Assembly: GCF_900091445.1 (NCBI RefSeq)
Contig: NZ_LT607733.1
Location: forward strand, 2,930,501 to 2,994,500
Source: Micromonospora echinofusca
GTDB lineage: Bacteria > Actinomycetota > Actinomycetes > Mycobacteriales > Micromonosporaceae
Length of the DNA: 64,000 nucleotides
Direction: 5' to 3'
Shown here: piece by piece, positions 34,601 through 44,400 of the stretch
Numbering within the stretch: position 1 is the first letter of the stretch
Layout of the letters: the number at the start of each line of letters is the position of its first letter
Notes under the pieces: model-generated
Told to the model about the DNA's origin: nothing
Database searches by the model: none
The model's input: only the letters and a program-made list of their open reading frames with translations
Made by a program: the position numbers and the translations under genes

Positions 34601-36106
34601 ATGGCGTTCGACGCCGAGCGCTACGACCGCGAGGTCATCAAGCCACTGCGGGGCAGACACGGACGGCTACCCGCTGGCGACCTCGCCGCCCGCTACGCGG
34701 TGCAGCCCGAGTGGAGCCCGCAACAGCTTGTCGCCCACCTCGCGGAACTACGCGGGTTCTGGCGCGAACGGGCCACCGGCCCGGACAGCCGGGCCGAGGT
34801 CTGCCGGCTGCTGATCTCGGCGGACGACAAGCTCCGGCGCGAGACCGGCGACCTGATGAACGATCCCACCTGGTGGCGGGAGCAGGCGGGCGTGACCGGG
34901 GACTCGCCGCGGAGCGTGCCGGCCACCCCCGCACCGCAACAGGAGGAGCCCGTCCAGCCCGCCCGGTCGGCCGGGCCGCCCACCAGCGACTGGCGTGTCT
35001 GGTCCTGGCGGAGAGAGGCGCACGACTTCATCCAGGCCCGGCTCGACACCCCGATCGGCGGTGACCGTAGGCGGCAGCCCGCCGGCGGCGTCGACGATCG
35101 GCGGCACGACCGGGTGGGCGAGGCGGACGGCGGCGCGCCCGCCCAGCGCCGCCCCGGCCGGGCCGCGCAACCGGGGATCGCCGTCGGACAGGCGGACCTC
35201 ACCGTCGGGGTGCTCGGCGGGTCGGGCGACCGGTGCCGGGTGCGGCTGTCGTGGCCGGCCGCGGGCGGCGATCGGGTACGGATCCGCTGGGCGGCGACGC
35301 CTCCGCCATGGCGGGCCGGGGCCGTCCTGCCCGTCTCCGCGCTGTCCGCCTTCGGCGCCGAGGTGGTTGGCGTACGGCAGGAACGCGACGGCGAGGTCAG
35401 CGTCGTGGCCGAGGTCCCGGTCGGCTACCACCTCTATGTGCCGTTCCTGGTCGAGGGCGACCAGGCCACCGTGGGGCGCCTGGTCGCCCTCGGCGTGGCC
35501 GAACCGGTGCGGCGACTGCGGGCCGAGCGCCGGGGCGACGACGCGGTCTTGTCGTGGATCTGGCCGGCGGGGGCGCGGCTGGCGCTGGTGGAGTGGACCT
35601 CGCCGACGGGCACCGAACGCGGCCAGGTGAGCCGTGCCGGCTACGCCAGTGCCAACGGCTTCCGCATCCCCGCCGCTGCGGACCCGTGCGTCGTACGAGT
35701 CGCGATCCTCGCCTCCGTCGTCGCCGACGAGGTGCGCTCACCGGTCCGTGAGGTGGCACTGCCGCCCCGGCCGGTGCGTGTCTCGTACACCCTGGCCCGG
35801 CACTGGCGCTGGCATCTCGGTCGCCGGGAGATCAGTGTCCGCCTGCGGGCGGCGACCGACGTCACGGACCTCGTCGTCACGGTGGTGCTCGGCGCGGAGC
35901 CCACGATGCCGCCCTCGCCCGTGGCCGGCACCGTCCTCGCCGAGGTCGTTGGCGTCGAGCTGCACCGAGAGCAGACCAGGGAACTCACCGTCGTGGTGCC
36001 CGAGCTGCCTCGGCTTCACCACCCCTACTGGATCCGGTGTTTCGTGCGTGGCGCCGTGCCGATCGCGGTTTCCGTTCCTCCCGTCGAGTCGATGAGGGTG
36101 TCGTAA
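34601..36106 (+). CDS. First protein of the GTPase/GAP1 cluster, unknown N-terminal helical domain plus beta-rich region
   Basis: About 501 residues. The first 95 residues are helical (FDAERYDREVIKPLRGRHG, then RAEVCRLLISADDKLRRETG) and look like a discrete adaptor domain. A long disordered, Pro/Arg-rich linker follows, then beta-rich segments resembling Fn3-type or other sandwich folds (RAERRGDDAVLSWIWPAG). There are no catalytic motifs. The start is uncertain: ATG 34601 gives a compact domain start, GTG 34550 adds 17 residues. Its stop TAA directly abuts the GTG of the next gene, so it is the first gene of a five-gene operon with two GTPases and a GAP1 protein. An adaptor or recognition role is inference. 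Confidence 0.6.
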   Translation: MAFDAERYDREVIKPLRGRHGRLPAGDLAARYAVQPEWSPQQLVAHLAELRGFWRERATGPDSRAEVCRLLISADDKLRRETGDLMNDPTWWREQAGVTGDSPRSVPATPAPQQEEPVQPARSAGPPTSDWRVWSWRREAHDFIQARLDTPIGGDRRRQPAGGVDDRRHDRVGEADGGAPAQRRPGRAAQPGIAVGQADLTVGVLGGSGDRCRVRLSWPAAGGDRVRIRWAATPPPWRAGAVLPVSALSAFGAEVVGVRQERDGEVSVVAEVPVGYHLYVPFLVEGDQATVGRLVALGVAEPVRRLRAERRGDDAVLSWIWPAGARLALVEWTSPTGTERGQVSRAGYASANGFRIPAAADPCVVRVAILASVVADEVRSPVREVALPPRPVRVSYTLARHWRWHLGRREISVRLRAATDVTDLVVTVVLGAEPTMPPSPVAGTVLAEVVGVELHREQTRELTVVVPELPRLHHPYWIRCFVRGAVPIAVSVPPVESMRVS

Positions 36107-37312
36107 GTGGCCGAGGTGGCGTGTCCGTTCTGCTATCAGCGCATCGACGGGTCGACGCTGTGGTTCCAGTGTCTGGGCAAGGGTGACGCCGACCACCGGG
36201 GGTGTGAGCCGGGCCCCGACGCCACCCGCCGCAACATGACCGGGTTCACGGAGATCATGCGACCCGTCTTCCCGCCGCCCCGTCACCAGCGGCTGCGGCC
36301 GGTGCGGGTGGCGTGGTGCCCGAACTGCGGTGGCAGGACGGGCATCCGCGCCTGCCCCTCCTGCCACACCCCGGTGCCACCGAACTTCGGGGAGACGGCC
36401 AGCCCGATGATCGCCATGTTCGGCGGCAAGGGCACCGGCAAGACGGTCTACCTGACTGTCCTCGCCAACGAGCTGCGTTCCTCGGACCTGCGCCGCAGGT
36501 TCGCCGCCGACATCCGGATGACCGGGGACGGGCAGGGCGGTTTCAAGTCCCCGCTGGAGTGGCTCGAACAGAACGTGGACCGGATGTTCACCGAGCACAA
36601 GCTCTTCGAGGCCACCGCCGCAGCGGTGAACGGCCGGCAGAACCCCCTGGTCTTCGAGTGGCGGGGTGAGCATCGACGATGGGGCCGGCCCCCGGTCTAC
36701 CGCACCAGCTACCTGTCCTTCCACGACACGGCGGGCGAGGACGTCGGGACCCTCAGCGGCGCCAACGACCTGGCGTACGTCGGCGCCGCGGACGGCCTGA
36801 TCCTGCTGCTCGACCCGTTCATGCTGCCCGGGGCCCGCGAGAAACTCCGGCTTCCGCCGTCGGCGATCCGGTCGACGGAGGACACCATCGCGGTGGTCGA
36901 CCGGCTGACCCAGAGCCTGCGCGCCAGCAACGGGGTGCGTGGCAGCGAGCGGATCAGCAAACCGGTGGCCGTCGCGTTCGCCAAGATGGACGCGTTCTAC
37001 GAGGAGCTGGGGCCGGAGCACCCGTTGCGCCAGGAACCCCCGCGAGGGCCGGCGTACGACGAACAGCTGGGCCGGGCCACCCACGAGCAGGTCGCCGCGC
37101 TGCTGCGGGGCTGGCAGGGCGACGACATCGAGCAGCACCTGCGGATGAACTACAAGACCTTCCGCTACTTCTTCGTCTCGGCACTCGGTGCCGAGCCCGA
37201 CTACGACAACGCCCTGGTGGAGGAGCGCGGGGTGCGTCCGTACCGCGTCGACGAGCCGCTGCTCTGGCTGCTCAGCCTGCCCCGCTTCGGCGTCGTACCC
37301 CGGCAGGGCTGA
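36107..37312 (+). CDS. Zinc-ribbon P-loop GTPase (DO-GTPase / TRAFAC-type), first of two
   Basis: A 401-residue protein. Two Cys clusters (CPFC...C near the N terminus, then WCPNCGGRTGIRACPSC at 70-86) form zinc ribbons. The P-loop FGGKGTGKT is at 105-113, the G3-like site is FHDTAGED, and AFAKMDAF is a G4-like site (KxD). This order suits the GTPase class predicted in NTP-dependent conflict systems. There are no membrane segments. The GTG at 36107 abuts the previous stop, and the stop abuts the ATG of the GAP1-like gene. It is expected to switch on GTP binding with GAP1 as partner; the effector is unknown. Confidence 0.75.
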   Translation: MAEVACPFCYQRIDGSTLWFQCLGKGDADHRGCEPGPDATRRNMTGFTEIMRPVFPPPRHQRLRPVRVAWCPNCGGRTGIRACPSCHTPVPPNFGETASPMIAMFGGKGTGKTVYLTVLANELRSSDLRRRFAADIRMTGDGQGGFKSPLEWLEQNVDRMFTEHKLFEATAAAVNGRQNPLVFEWRGEHRRWGRPPVYRTSYLSFHDTAGEDVGTLSGANDLAYVGAADGLILLLDPFMLPGAREKLRLPPSAIRSTEDTIAVVDRLTQSLRASNGVRGSERISKPVAVAFAKMDAFYEELGPEHPLRQEPPRGPAYDEQLGRATHEQVAALLRGWQGDDIEQHLRMNYKTFRYFFVSALGAEPDYDNALVEERGVRPYRVDEPLLWLLSLPRFGVVPRQG

Positions 37313-39706
37313 ATGACCGGGCGGTTCGAGAGCCTCATCTACACCGACTGCCGCCAGGGCCAGGGGCTGCGCGGCACGCCGGGGCTGCAGTTCCAGGCCC
37401 GTTCCGCGGGCGCGGACCGCAGCGCCGAGGCAGTCGTGCAGCGCAATCTGCTCTACGAACCCCCACCTCGGTGGATGCGGGAGCGTCGCCCGGTGAGCGA
37501 GTACCCGGTGTCGTTCGCCCACGTCTACGACGGGCTGTTCGCCACGGCCTCCGGGGTCTACCTGGGCCGGGAGAGCGTGGGCGGTCGGGAGGGCAACCAG
37601 CTCACCCACGCCATCGTGACCGACGACCCCGCCGCGTACGGGCTGGTGCGCCCGGCGCAGCTCTTCGGGGCGCCGTTCTGGACCGTCGAGCCGGCGCCCG
37701 ACACGCGGTGCCCGCGGTTGGAGCCGGGCTGGCAGCCGGGTTCGTTCGGCGCGGCGGAGGCCCGGGCGTTCGTGCACGCCGCCTCCGACGGTGCCGACCT
37801 GCTGACGGCGCTGCTGTCGACGTTGCGCCCGCCAGCGGACGAGCCGAGCCGCCGGGTGCTCTTCGTCGCCCGCGAGCCCGCGGAGGTGCTGCGCTGGGTG
37901 ACTGCGGCGACGCTGCTGTTGCCGCAGCGCGAGGCCCTGCGGATCGGGTTCAAGGTCTTCACCCTCAACCCCGCGTACGCGCCCCAGCGGATCCTCGCCG
38001 TGCACCCCGACTGGGGTGGCGCCGGCGCGACCCTCGACAACGACCAGGGCTATGTGGTGTTCGACCTGGTCCGGCACGTTTGGAGCCGGGTGGTGGAGAC
38101 CCGGGCGGCGCGGCGGTGGGCCGAGCTGTTCCTCGCCGAGGACCCGCTGGACGTGGTGGACGCGGTGGAGGTCGCCGCCGCGTCCGGCGTGGACGGCGAG
38201 GGATCGGCCGACGTGGCCCTCGCCGCCGTCCTGCGGCGTCTCCCCCCGCGGGAGCAGGTGGCCGGGCTGGTGCGCTGGCTGAGGAAGGGACCGCCACCGC
38301 TGGTACGGCGCTACGGCGCAGGCATCGTCGACCTGCTCGTGGAGGCCGCGCCGCGGTGGCCCGTCGACGTCCTGCGCGGCCTCGACGACGTCAGCCGGGC
38401 GGCCACCTTCCCGCACCGGGGCGCGACCGTGCGCCTGGCGCTGATCGACGCGGAACTGCGGGAGGCGTTGGCCTCGGGCACTGTCCACGAGCGGGCCGCG
38501 CCGTCCATCGACGGGTGGACGCGGGCGGACGAGGCGAGGGCGCTCGGCCCGATCAGCGAGGCGCTACGCGCGGCCGAGCCGCGCCGATTCGAGGCGCTGC
38601 TCCGGTTGTGCGGGCGATTCGGGCTCAAGCCGCCGCTCGGCGGGTTGCAGCCGGGCCTGGAGCGGTTCGTCCTCGACTGGGCCGACCATCCTGACCGGGC
38701 GTACCGGACCGAGGCGTGGGCCTGCGCCGAGGGCGTCGAGCGGCTGCTGCGCCGGGAACTCGGCCAGCGCCTCGCCGCCGAACCGGACATCGCCTACGAG
38801 CTCGGCGACCAGTGGTGGGACGTGCTGCTGCGGGAGCCGATGCGGCTCGACGAGCCGTTGGACGCGGCGGTGGTGGAGGCCGCCCTGCGTCACCTGCCGC
38901 CGGTGCAGCAGCTGGACCTGATCGAGCAGTGCCTCCGCACCGCCGTGGACGCCGATCGGCCCGCCGCGCTGGTGAACCGTACCGCCGCCGTCATCTGGAC
39001 GCACCGCCCGGTGGACCTGGCCGAGGCGCACCTGCTGCGGCGGCTGCTGCCCCGCAACGCGCCTCTGGACCCCCGGATCTTCGCCGAGCTGGGGGCGGTG
39101 CTCGTGGGGTACCCGCCGCATTCGGAGTACCTGGAGGCGGCGCTGGTGCTGATGGCGCACGGCCTGTGGTCACCGCCGCCGGAGGTGGCCCGCGCCATCC
39201 ACGGTCACCGTGCGCTGACCGTGGCGCTCGAGCAGTTGGCGTCCCCTCGGCCCGACATCGACGAGCTGACCCTGGCGCTGCGCCACGTGCCGGCGCGGCT
39301 CGTGGCCGCCCGGGTGCGGGAGTTGTGTGACGCGCTGGCGGCAGCGCCGGCGGCCGCGGCCTTCGCCGTGCTCGTCCACGCGCCGCAGCTCACCGAGCCC
39401 TGCTCCCGGAAGATCCGCGGTGAGCTGATGGGCAACTCGAACCCGGCGCACGTCGCCCTCGCCTTCGTGCTGGTGCACATCGAACGGCAGTCGGCGACCA
39501 TGGCCGCGATGGTCCAGCCGGGCACCCACGCGGACCTCGACCGGATGGTGCGTACCGCAGTGATCCGCTGTTCGCAGAAGCGGCTCGACGACATGACGGC
39601 GCAGGTGGAGGCAATGGGACCGATGTGGCTGGCGCGGTGGCGGACCCTGGTGCGCGACAACCGTCGCGGCCTGCTGCGCCGCCTGCGACCCGGCGGACGG
39701 GGGTGA
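37313..39706 (+). CDS. GAP1-type GTPase-associated protein
   Basis: A 797-residue protein beginning FESLIYTDCRQGQGLRGTPG, the N-terminal signature I associate with GTPase-associated protein 1 (GAP1-N). A middle domain (RVLFVAREPAEVLRWVTAAT, FKVFTLNPAYAPQRI) and a long alpha-helical C-terminal half follow. There is no Walker motif or signal peptide. Its ATG abuts the stop of the first GTPase gene and its stop lies three bases before the second GTPase gene, so it is flanked by both. In the published computational descriptions such proteins accompany these GTPases, but no activity is established. It may be the target or regulator of the two switches. Confidence 0.7.
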   Translation: MTGRFESLIYTDCRQGQGLRGTPGLQFQARSAGADRSAEAVVQRNLLYEPPPRWMRERRPVSEYPVSFAHVYDGLFATASGVYLGRESVGGREGNQLTHAIVTDDPAAYGLVRPAQLFGAPFWTVEPAPDTRCPRLEPGWQPGSFGAAEARAFVHAASDGADLLTALLSTLRPPADEPSRRVLFVAREPAEVLRWVTAATLLLPQREALRIGFKVFTLNPAYAPQRILAVHPDWGGAGATLDNDQGYVVFDLVRHVWSRVVETRAARRWAELFLAEDPLDVVDAVEVAAASGVDGEGSADVALAAVLRRLPPREQVAGLVRWLRKGPPPLVRRYGAGIVDLLVEAAPRWPVDVLRGLDDVSRAATFPHRGATVRLALIDAELREALASGTVHERAAPSIDGWTRADEARALGPISEALRAAEPRRFEALLRLCGRFGLKPPLGGLQPGLERFVLDWADHPDRAYRTEAWACAEGVERLLRRELGQRLAAEPDIAYELGDQWWDVLLREPMRLDEPLDAAVVEAALRHLPPVQQLDLIEQCLRTAVDADRPAALVNRTAAVIWTHRPVDLAEAHLLRRLLPRNAPLDPRIFAELGAVLVGYPPHSEYLEAALVLMAHGLWSPPPEVARAIHGHRALTVALEQLASPRPDIDELTLALRHVPARLVAARVRELCDALAAAPAAAAFAVLVHAPQLTEPCSRKIRGELMGNSNPAHVALAFVLVHIERQSATMAAMVQPGTHADLDRMVRTAVIRCSQKRLDDMTAQVEAMGPMWLARWRTLVRDNRRGLLRRLRPGGRG

Positions 39707-39709
39707 CCG

Positions 39710-41308
39710 GTGTCCGCCCCGGCCGTTGTCGTACTGGTGGTGCTCGGCTGCCTCGTGTCGATCGCGTACATCCTGGCCGCGGTGACGGTCGCGCCGGTCG
39801 TCGTCTACTGCCTCCTGGCGGGCCTGCTGGCCGGTGCCGTCCTCGGGTTGGCCGAGGCGACGCGGGTGCTCGGCGCTCTGGTGGACCCCCCGCGGGTGCG
39901 CACGCCGCATGACGAGTTCCGCGCCCGACCGGCTGGCCCGCTGCGGTCGTACCGGCGCGACTACGCCTGGCCCCACTACGCCGTGCGGCAGGCCGGCTAC
40001 GACCTGCGGCACGTCGTCGAGCGCTGCTATGAGCGCGTCATCGGCTGGTGGCGGGCCGGCTGGCGGGCCCTGCCCCGGCTGCCTCGCTACCACGTGCGGG
40101 CGCTCGAAGCGCTCGACGGCGTCGCCGAGACGGAGACCAACCCCAGCCGGGCATGGTCGGTGGCGCTGGCCTGGCCGTTGCTCGCCGTGCCCTGCGCGGC
40201 CCTCGTCGGGGTCACCGTGGGGACGCTGGCCGTGTTGGTGCTGCTGGCCGTGGTCGTCGCCGTGGTGACCGCGACGTCCTGGCTCCTCGGTGCGGCGGCG
40301 GCCGGAGCGCTGCGGGCCGCCGACTGGCGGTGGCGTGCCGCCTGGCGGACGGATACCTGCTGCCCCCGGTGCTACTTCCTGGTGGAGCTGCCGGTGTTCG
40401 TCTGTCCGGGCGGCCACGCCGACCTGGCGCCGGCCCCGCCCGGGTCGTGGCGGCACCGGCTGCTACGGCCCGACAGCCAGGGCCTGTGGCGGCGCCGGTG
40501 CGGCTGCGGGGTGTCCCTGCCGGCTCGACAGTCGTCGGCGGGAGCGCGGCTGAGCGCGAGGTGCCCCAAGTGCGACAGCCCGCTCGCCGCCGGTACCGGC
40601 CGGGCCACGGAGATCCGGGTCGCGGTGTTCGGGGCCCCCGACGCCGGCAAGACGACGCTCGTCGACGCCGTGGTGGACCGGCTGTCCGTGCGCTTCCCGC
40701 CGGACAGGTGCGCGGTCGACCGGCCCGTTCCCGGCGGCCGGGACAGCACCCGGGTGGTCGGCGTCGCCCTGCAGGCACAGCGTGCGCCCCAGCGGGTGCA
40801 GGTGTTCGACGCCCCCGGGCGCAGCCTCGTGGACCGCGAGGTCTGCGCGTCGTACGGCTTCCTGGACGAGACCCGCAACTTCATGTTCGTCCTGGACCCG
40901 CTGTCGCTGCCAGCGCTACGTCGGCGGGTGGCGGAGGCGCCTGCCCACCTCGTCCCCGCCGTCCGGGTCGCCCGGCACGACGTGGCGGACTCGTACGAGG
41001 CCGTGGTCGTCGGCCTGCGGCACCGGGGCGTCGCCACGGAACGGTGCCGACTGGCCTTCGTGGTGTCCAAAGCGGACCTGCTCGGGCTGCTCCCCGGTGT
41101 CGTCGCGCCGGCGGACGACTCGGCGGCCGTGCGACGTTGGTTGGCCGGCCACGGCCTCGACCACCTCCTGACGGCCGTCGGGCGGGACTTCGCCGAGGTG
41201 CGCTTCTTCCTGCACGGCACGGTTGACCCTCCGCCGTCGGATCCGTTGCTGTGGTTGCTGCGCGGTGAGCGCGTCCTGCGTCGGGAGGTGGCCGGTGCGC
41301 TCCGCTGA
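39710..41308 (+). CDS. Membrane-anchored zinc-ribbon GTPase, second of two
   Basis: A 532-residue protein. Membrane segments lie at about 4-50 (VVVLVVLGCLVSIAYILAA) and 152-195, then zinc-ribbon cysteines (CCPRC, CGCG, CPKC at about 217-288). The GTPase core follows: P-loop FGAPDAGKTT at 307-316, G3 VFDAPGRS and G4 FVVSKADLLG. It therefore couples a membrane anchor to a P-loop switch. The TM-ribbon-GTPase order differs from the soluble first GTPase. The last 14 bases overlap the next small membrane-protein gene. It probably holds the complex at the membrane. Confidence 0.75.
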   Translation: MSAPAVVVLVVLGCLVSIAYILAAVTVAPVVVYCLLAGLLAGAVLGLAEATRVLGALVDPPRVRTPHDEFRARPAGPLRSYRRDYAWPHYAVRQAGYDLRHVVERCYERVIGWWRAGWRALPRLPRYHVRALEALDGVAETETNPSRAWSVALAWPLLAVPCAALVGVTVGTLAVLVLLAVVVAVVTATSWLLGAAAAGALRAADWRWRAAWRTDTCCPRCYFLVELPVFVCPGGHADLAPAPPGSWRHRLLRPDSQGLWRRRCGCGVSLPARQSSAGARLSARCPKCDSPLAAGTGRATEIRVAVFGAPDAGKTTLVDAVVDRLSVRFPPDRCAVDRPVPGGRDSTRVVGVALQAQRAPQRVQVFDAPGRSLVDREVCASYGFLDETRNFMFVLDPLSLPALRRRVAEAPAHLVPAVRVARHDVADSYEAVVVGLRHRGVATERCRLAFVVSKADLLGLLPGVVAPADDSAAVRRWLAGHGLDHLLTAVGRDFAEVRFFLHGTVDPPPSDPLLWLLRGERVLRREVAGALR

Positions 41309-41477
41309 CCTGCCCGACTCCTACCGTTCGTTCCGGCTGGTCGTCCTCGCCTTGACCCTCCTGGTCATGGCGGGCCTGGTGGCGTGGGCGCTGCGCGACG
41401 GCGTGCCGCAGGCGGTGGCCGGTTGGGCCGCGGAGGTGCGGCGCGACTCCTGGAGCGTGTGGACGCTCTTCGGCTAG
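41295..41477 (+). CDS. Small single-pass membrane protein ending the GTPase operon
   Basis: A 60-residue protein with one membrane helix (FRLVVLALTLLVMAGLVAWA). GTG at 41295 lies inside the end of the GTPase gene and has GGAGG six bases upstream, which fixes the start. Its TAG stop shares the tetranucleotide CTAG with the stop of the minus-strand gene 41474-45685. It is probably a membrane partner of the second GTPase. No family recognised. Confidence 0.65.
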   Translation: MRSADLPDSYRSFRLVVLALTLLVMAGLVAWALRDGVPQAVAGWAAEVRRDSWSVWTLFG

Positions 41478-44400
41478 TTCTCGGTTCGCCGGGCCGCGCC
41501 GCCCTCGGTGAGCCGTCGTGCCTGCACCCGGTGCCCGTTCGCGGCCGTCCCGTCGCCGGCGCGTTCCCACAGCCCGGCGAGGTCCGCGTGGGTGCGCGCC
41601 AACCGGGCGCGTACGGTGGCGTCGCCGGTGTCGTCGCGGAACACCCGGCTCAGCACCGCGCAGCTCTCGGTGAGCGCCTCGATCGCGGCGCCGACGTCGT
41701 CGGTCTCGGCGAGCAGCCCGGCCTGGTGCCCCAGCACGGCGGCCAGGTCGGCGGCGTACCGGGCCGGATCGGCGGTGGCGAGCTGCCGGTGCAGGACGAC
41801 CACCTCACGCAGCGCCGCGGCGGCCTCGGCGTGCCGTTCGAGGTCGTACAGCTGCACCGCCTGGCAGTGCAGCGCCGTCGCCAGACCGGCGAGGGCGTCG
41901 AGGCCACTCTCGGCCGCCAGTACGCGGTGCAGGCGTACCGCCTCGTCGCCGACCGACAGGGCGAGCTGGGGCGATCCGACCTCGTCCAGGTCCATGGCCT
42001 GCCGCAGCAGCCCCCGGGCCAACGCCGGTACGTGCGCCGTGTCCGCGGCGGCGAGCCGGCGGCGCAGGCGGACGCTCTCGTCCTGCGCCGCCAGGGCGGC
42101 GGTGCCGTGGCGTTCGCGGCGGTGCAGGGTGGCCAGCGTGTCGAGCGCCTCGGTCAGCCGGGCGAGGTCGGGAAGCCCGCCGTGGGTGCCGGCGCCCGCC
42201 GGGCCGGCGCTGCCGGCGTCGGCCAGGGTGCGGGCGTGAGCCACAGCCGTCGTCGCGGCGGCCAGTCCCTCGCCGCAGCGGCCCAGCTCGCCCAGGAGCC
42301 GCGCCCGCCGGATCTCGGCGTCGCAGAGCGGCGCGAGACGGCCGCCGGGCACACTGGCGTGAAGCTGCTCGTGGTACGCCACGGCCCGGTTCGTCGCGCT
42401 GAGCGCCTGCACGGTCAGGTCGGCCCGGTGCAGGGCGACGGCGTGTGCGTCCAGGGCCGACGTCAGGCGTTCCAGGGCGTTGCGCGTGGCCGGGGCGCCG
42501 CTACGGTCGAGTGCCCGTACCCGCAGGTCGATCTCCTCGGCCAGCGCGGCGAGCACGTCACCGTCCGACCCGCCGTCGGCCAGCCGCCGCCGGTGCTGGG
42601 TCAGCGCCTCCGCCAGCCACGGCAGGTACTGGTCGGCCTCCCCGAGCCGGCGGATGCCCTCGACGAGCCGGGCCGAGAGGGCCACCGGCTGGTCGGCGAA
42701 GAGGACCCCGGGGTCGGCGAGCCCGCTGGCGACGGCCCGGAGCATCGGCAGGGCGGCCCGTGGGTCCTGCACCAGCAGGCGCAGGCGCTCCACCAGGGCG
42801 GGTGGCAGGATCGACGTGCGGGAGCGCGTCTGCTGCAGCAGGGTGAGCAGCAGCGCCGGCTGGTCCTGGACGACCTGCCAGAGCGGGGCGGCCAGGGCGG
42901 GATGCCGGTGGCAGGCCGGCCCGAGCACCGTCACGGCCCGTCGCGCCTGCTCGGGGGTGCAGTGCGGCAGGACGTCCGTGACCAGCGCCGGGTTGTCGAG
43001 CGCGGCGGCGGTGCCGAGGGCGAGCCGAACCTCGTCCGGCTCGACGGGTCCCCAGTACGCACCGTCGTCGCCCGGATAGAGCTCGTGCAGCCAGTTCGCC
43101 AGGCGGTGCAGGATGGTCCGGTCGGGTGCCTCCCGGTGGCGGATCCGGCGCACCACGTCCTGGGCATCGGCGGCGGTGCGTGCGCCGTACAGGGCGGCCG
43201 CCGCCAGGTACTCGTCGAGGTGGCCCGCCTGGGCGTACGAGATCCGCGCGGACACTGCGGTGGCCTCCCCGTACCGGCGTTCCCGGGCGAGCAGCACCGC
43301 CACGACGTCCGGCACGGAGAAGGGCGGAGGCGGCCCCGGCGTGCCCCGCAGCAGGATCCGCAGCGCCGCCAGATGCAGCGCGACCGGCCTGGAGAACCGT
43401 TCGTGGCCGACATCGGGAAGGCGCGTCAACCGGGCGCGGTGCTGCCAGCGATCGTCGCCGGTGTCGGCGTCCAGCGCCGCGGCGATGCCGGCCAAGGCGT
43501 CGCGCAGCGCCTCCTGCCGCTCGCGTCCGGGCGGCCAGGGGGCCCGCAGCTGTTGGACGGTCGCCTTGCTGACCAGCCCCGCCGGGTCGGCGCGGCGCAG
43601 TTCCTGCCACCAATCGCCGGCGGAACGGGCGAGCAGGAGCAGGCGGCCCGGCGCGTCGCCGCGGGTGGCCCGGTCGAGCTCCTCCAGCACCTCGTCGGGT
43701 CGGGTCTCGGCGCGGTCGACCACGACCAGCCCGCCGTCGTCCGGCCCCGGGTCGAGGCCCGACTGCGGCGGCGCGCCCCGCCAGCGCGTACGACGCCCGG
43801 CCACCAGCTCGCGGGCCAGGCGCGTCTTGCCCTGGCCGGGACCGCCGACGAGCACCCGCACCGCTGCGCCCTTCGCCGCGCACCACCGTTCCAGCTCGGC
43901 CAGCTCCGCCGCGCGGCCGCTGAAGGGCACCACCCGGCGGTGCGGGGAGAACAGGTCGGGACCGCTGCCCGTGGGCGGGCCTGCCGTCTCGTCGCTCGGG
44001 GACCCGGCCCGGGGTTCGCGCACGAGGGGCGACGAGCCGTCCGGCGCAGCGGGAGAGGGACCGTCCGTTCCGGGGGGCGCGGGGTCGTCCGGCGGCGGCA
44101 CGTCGGCGGGCCCGGCCGCCACCGGTTCGACGTGCCGCGCCGGGCGGGCCGTGACCCGGTCCAGCCTGGCCCGCCCGATGGTGTTGATCACCGCGAAGGG
44201 CGTGTCGTCGGGTCCCAGCCCGGGCCGGCCGGGGCTCGGGGTCAGCGCCGTGAAGTGCTCGCGTGCGACACCCACCCGCGCCTGCACGGACCGGGACAGG
44301 TGCTCCAGCAGTTCCCCGGCCCGGACCAGGTCGGGGCGCGCCAGCGTGTCGAGCAGCAGCGGCTGGACCCCGTCGACGAACCGGTAGCGCCCGGCCCGGG

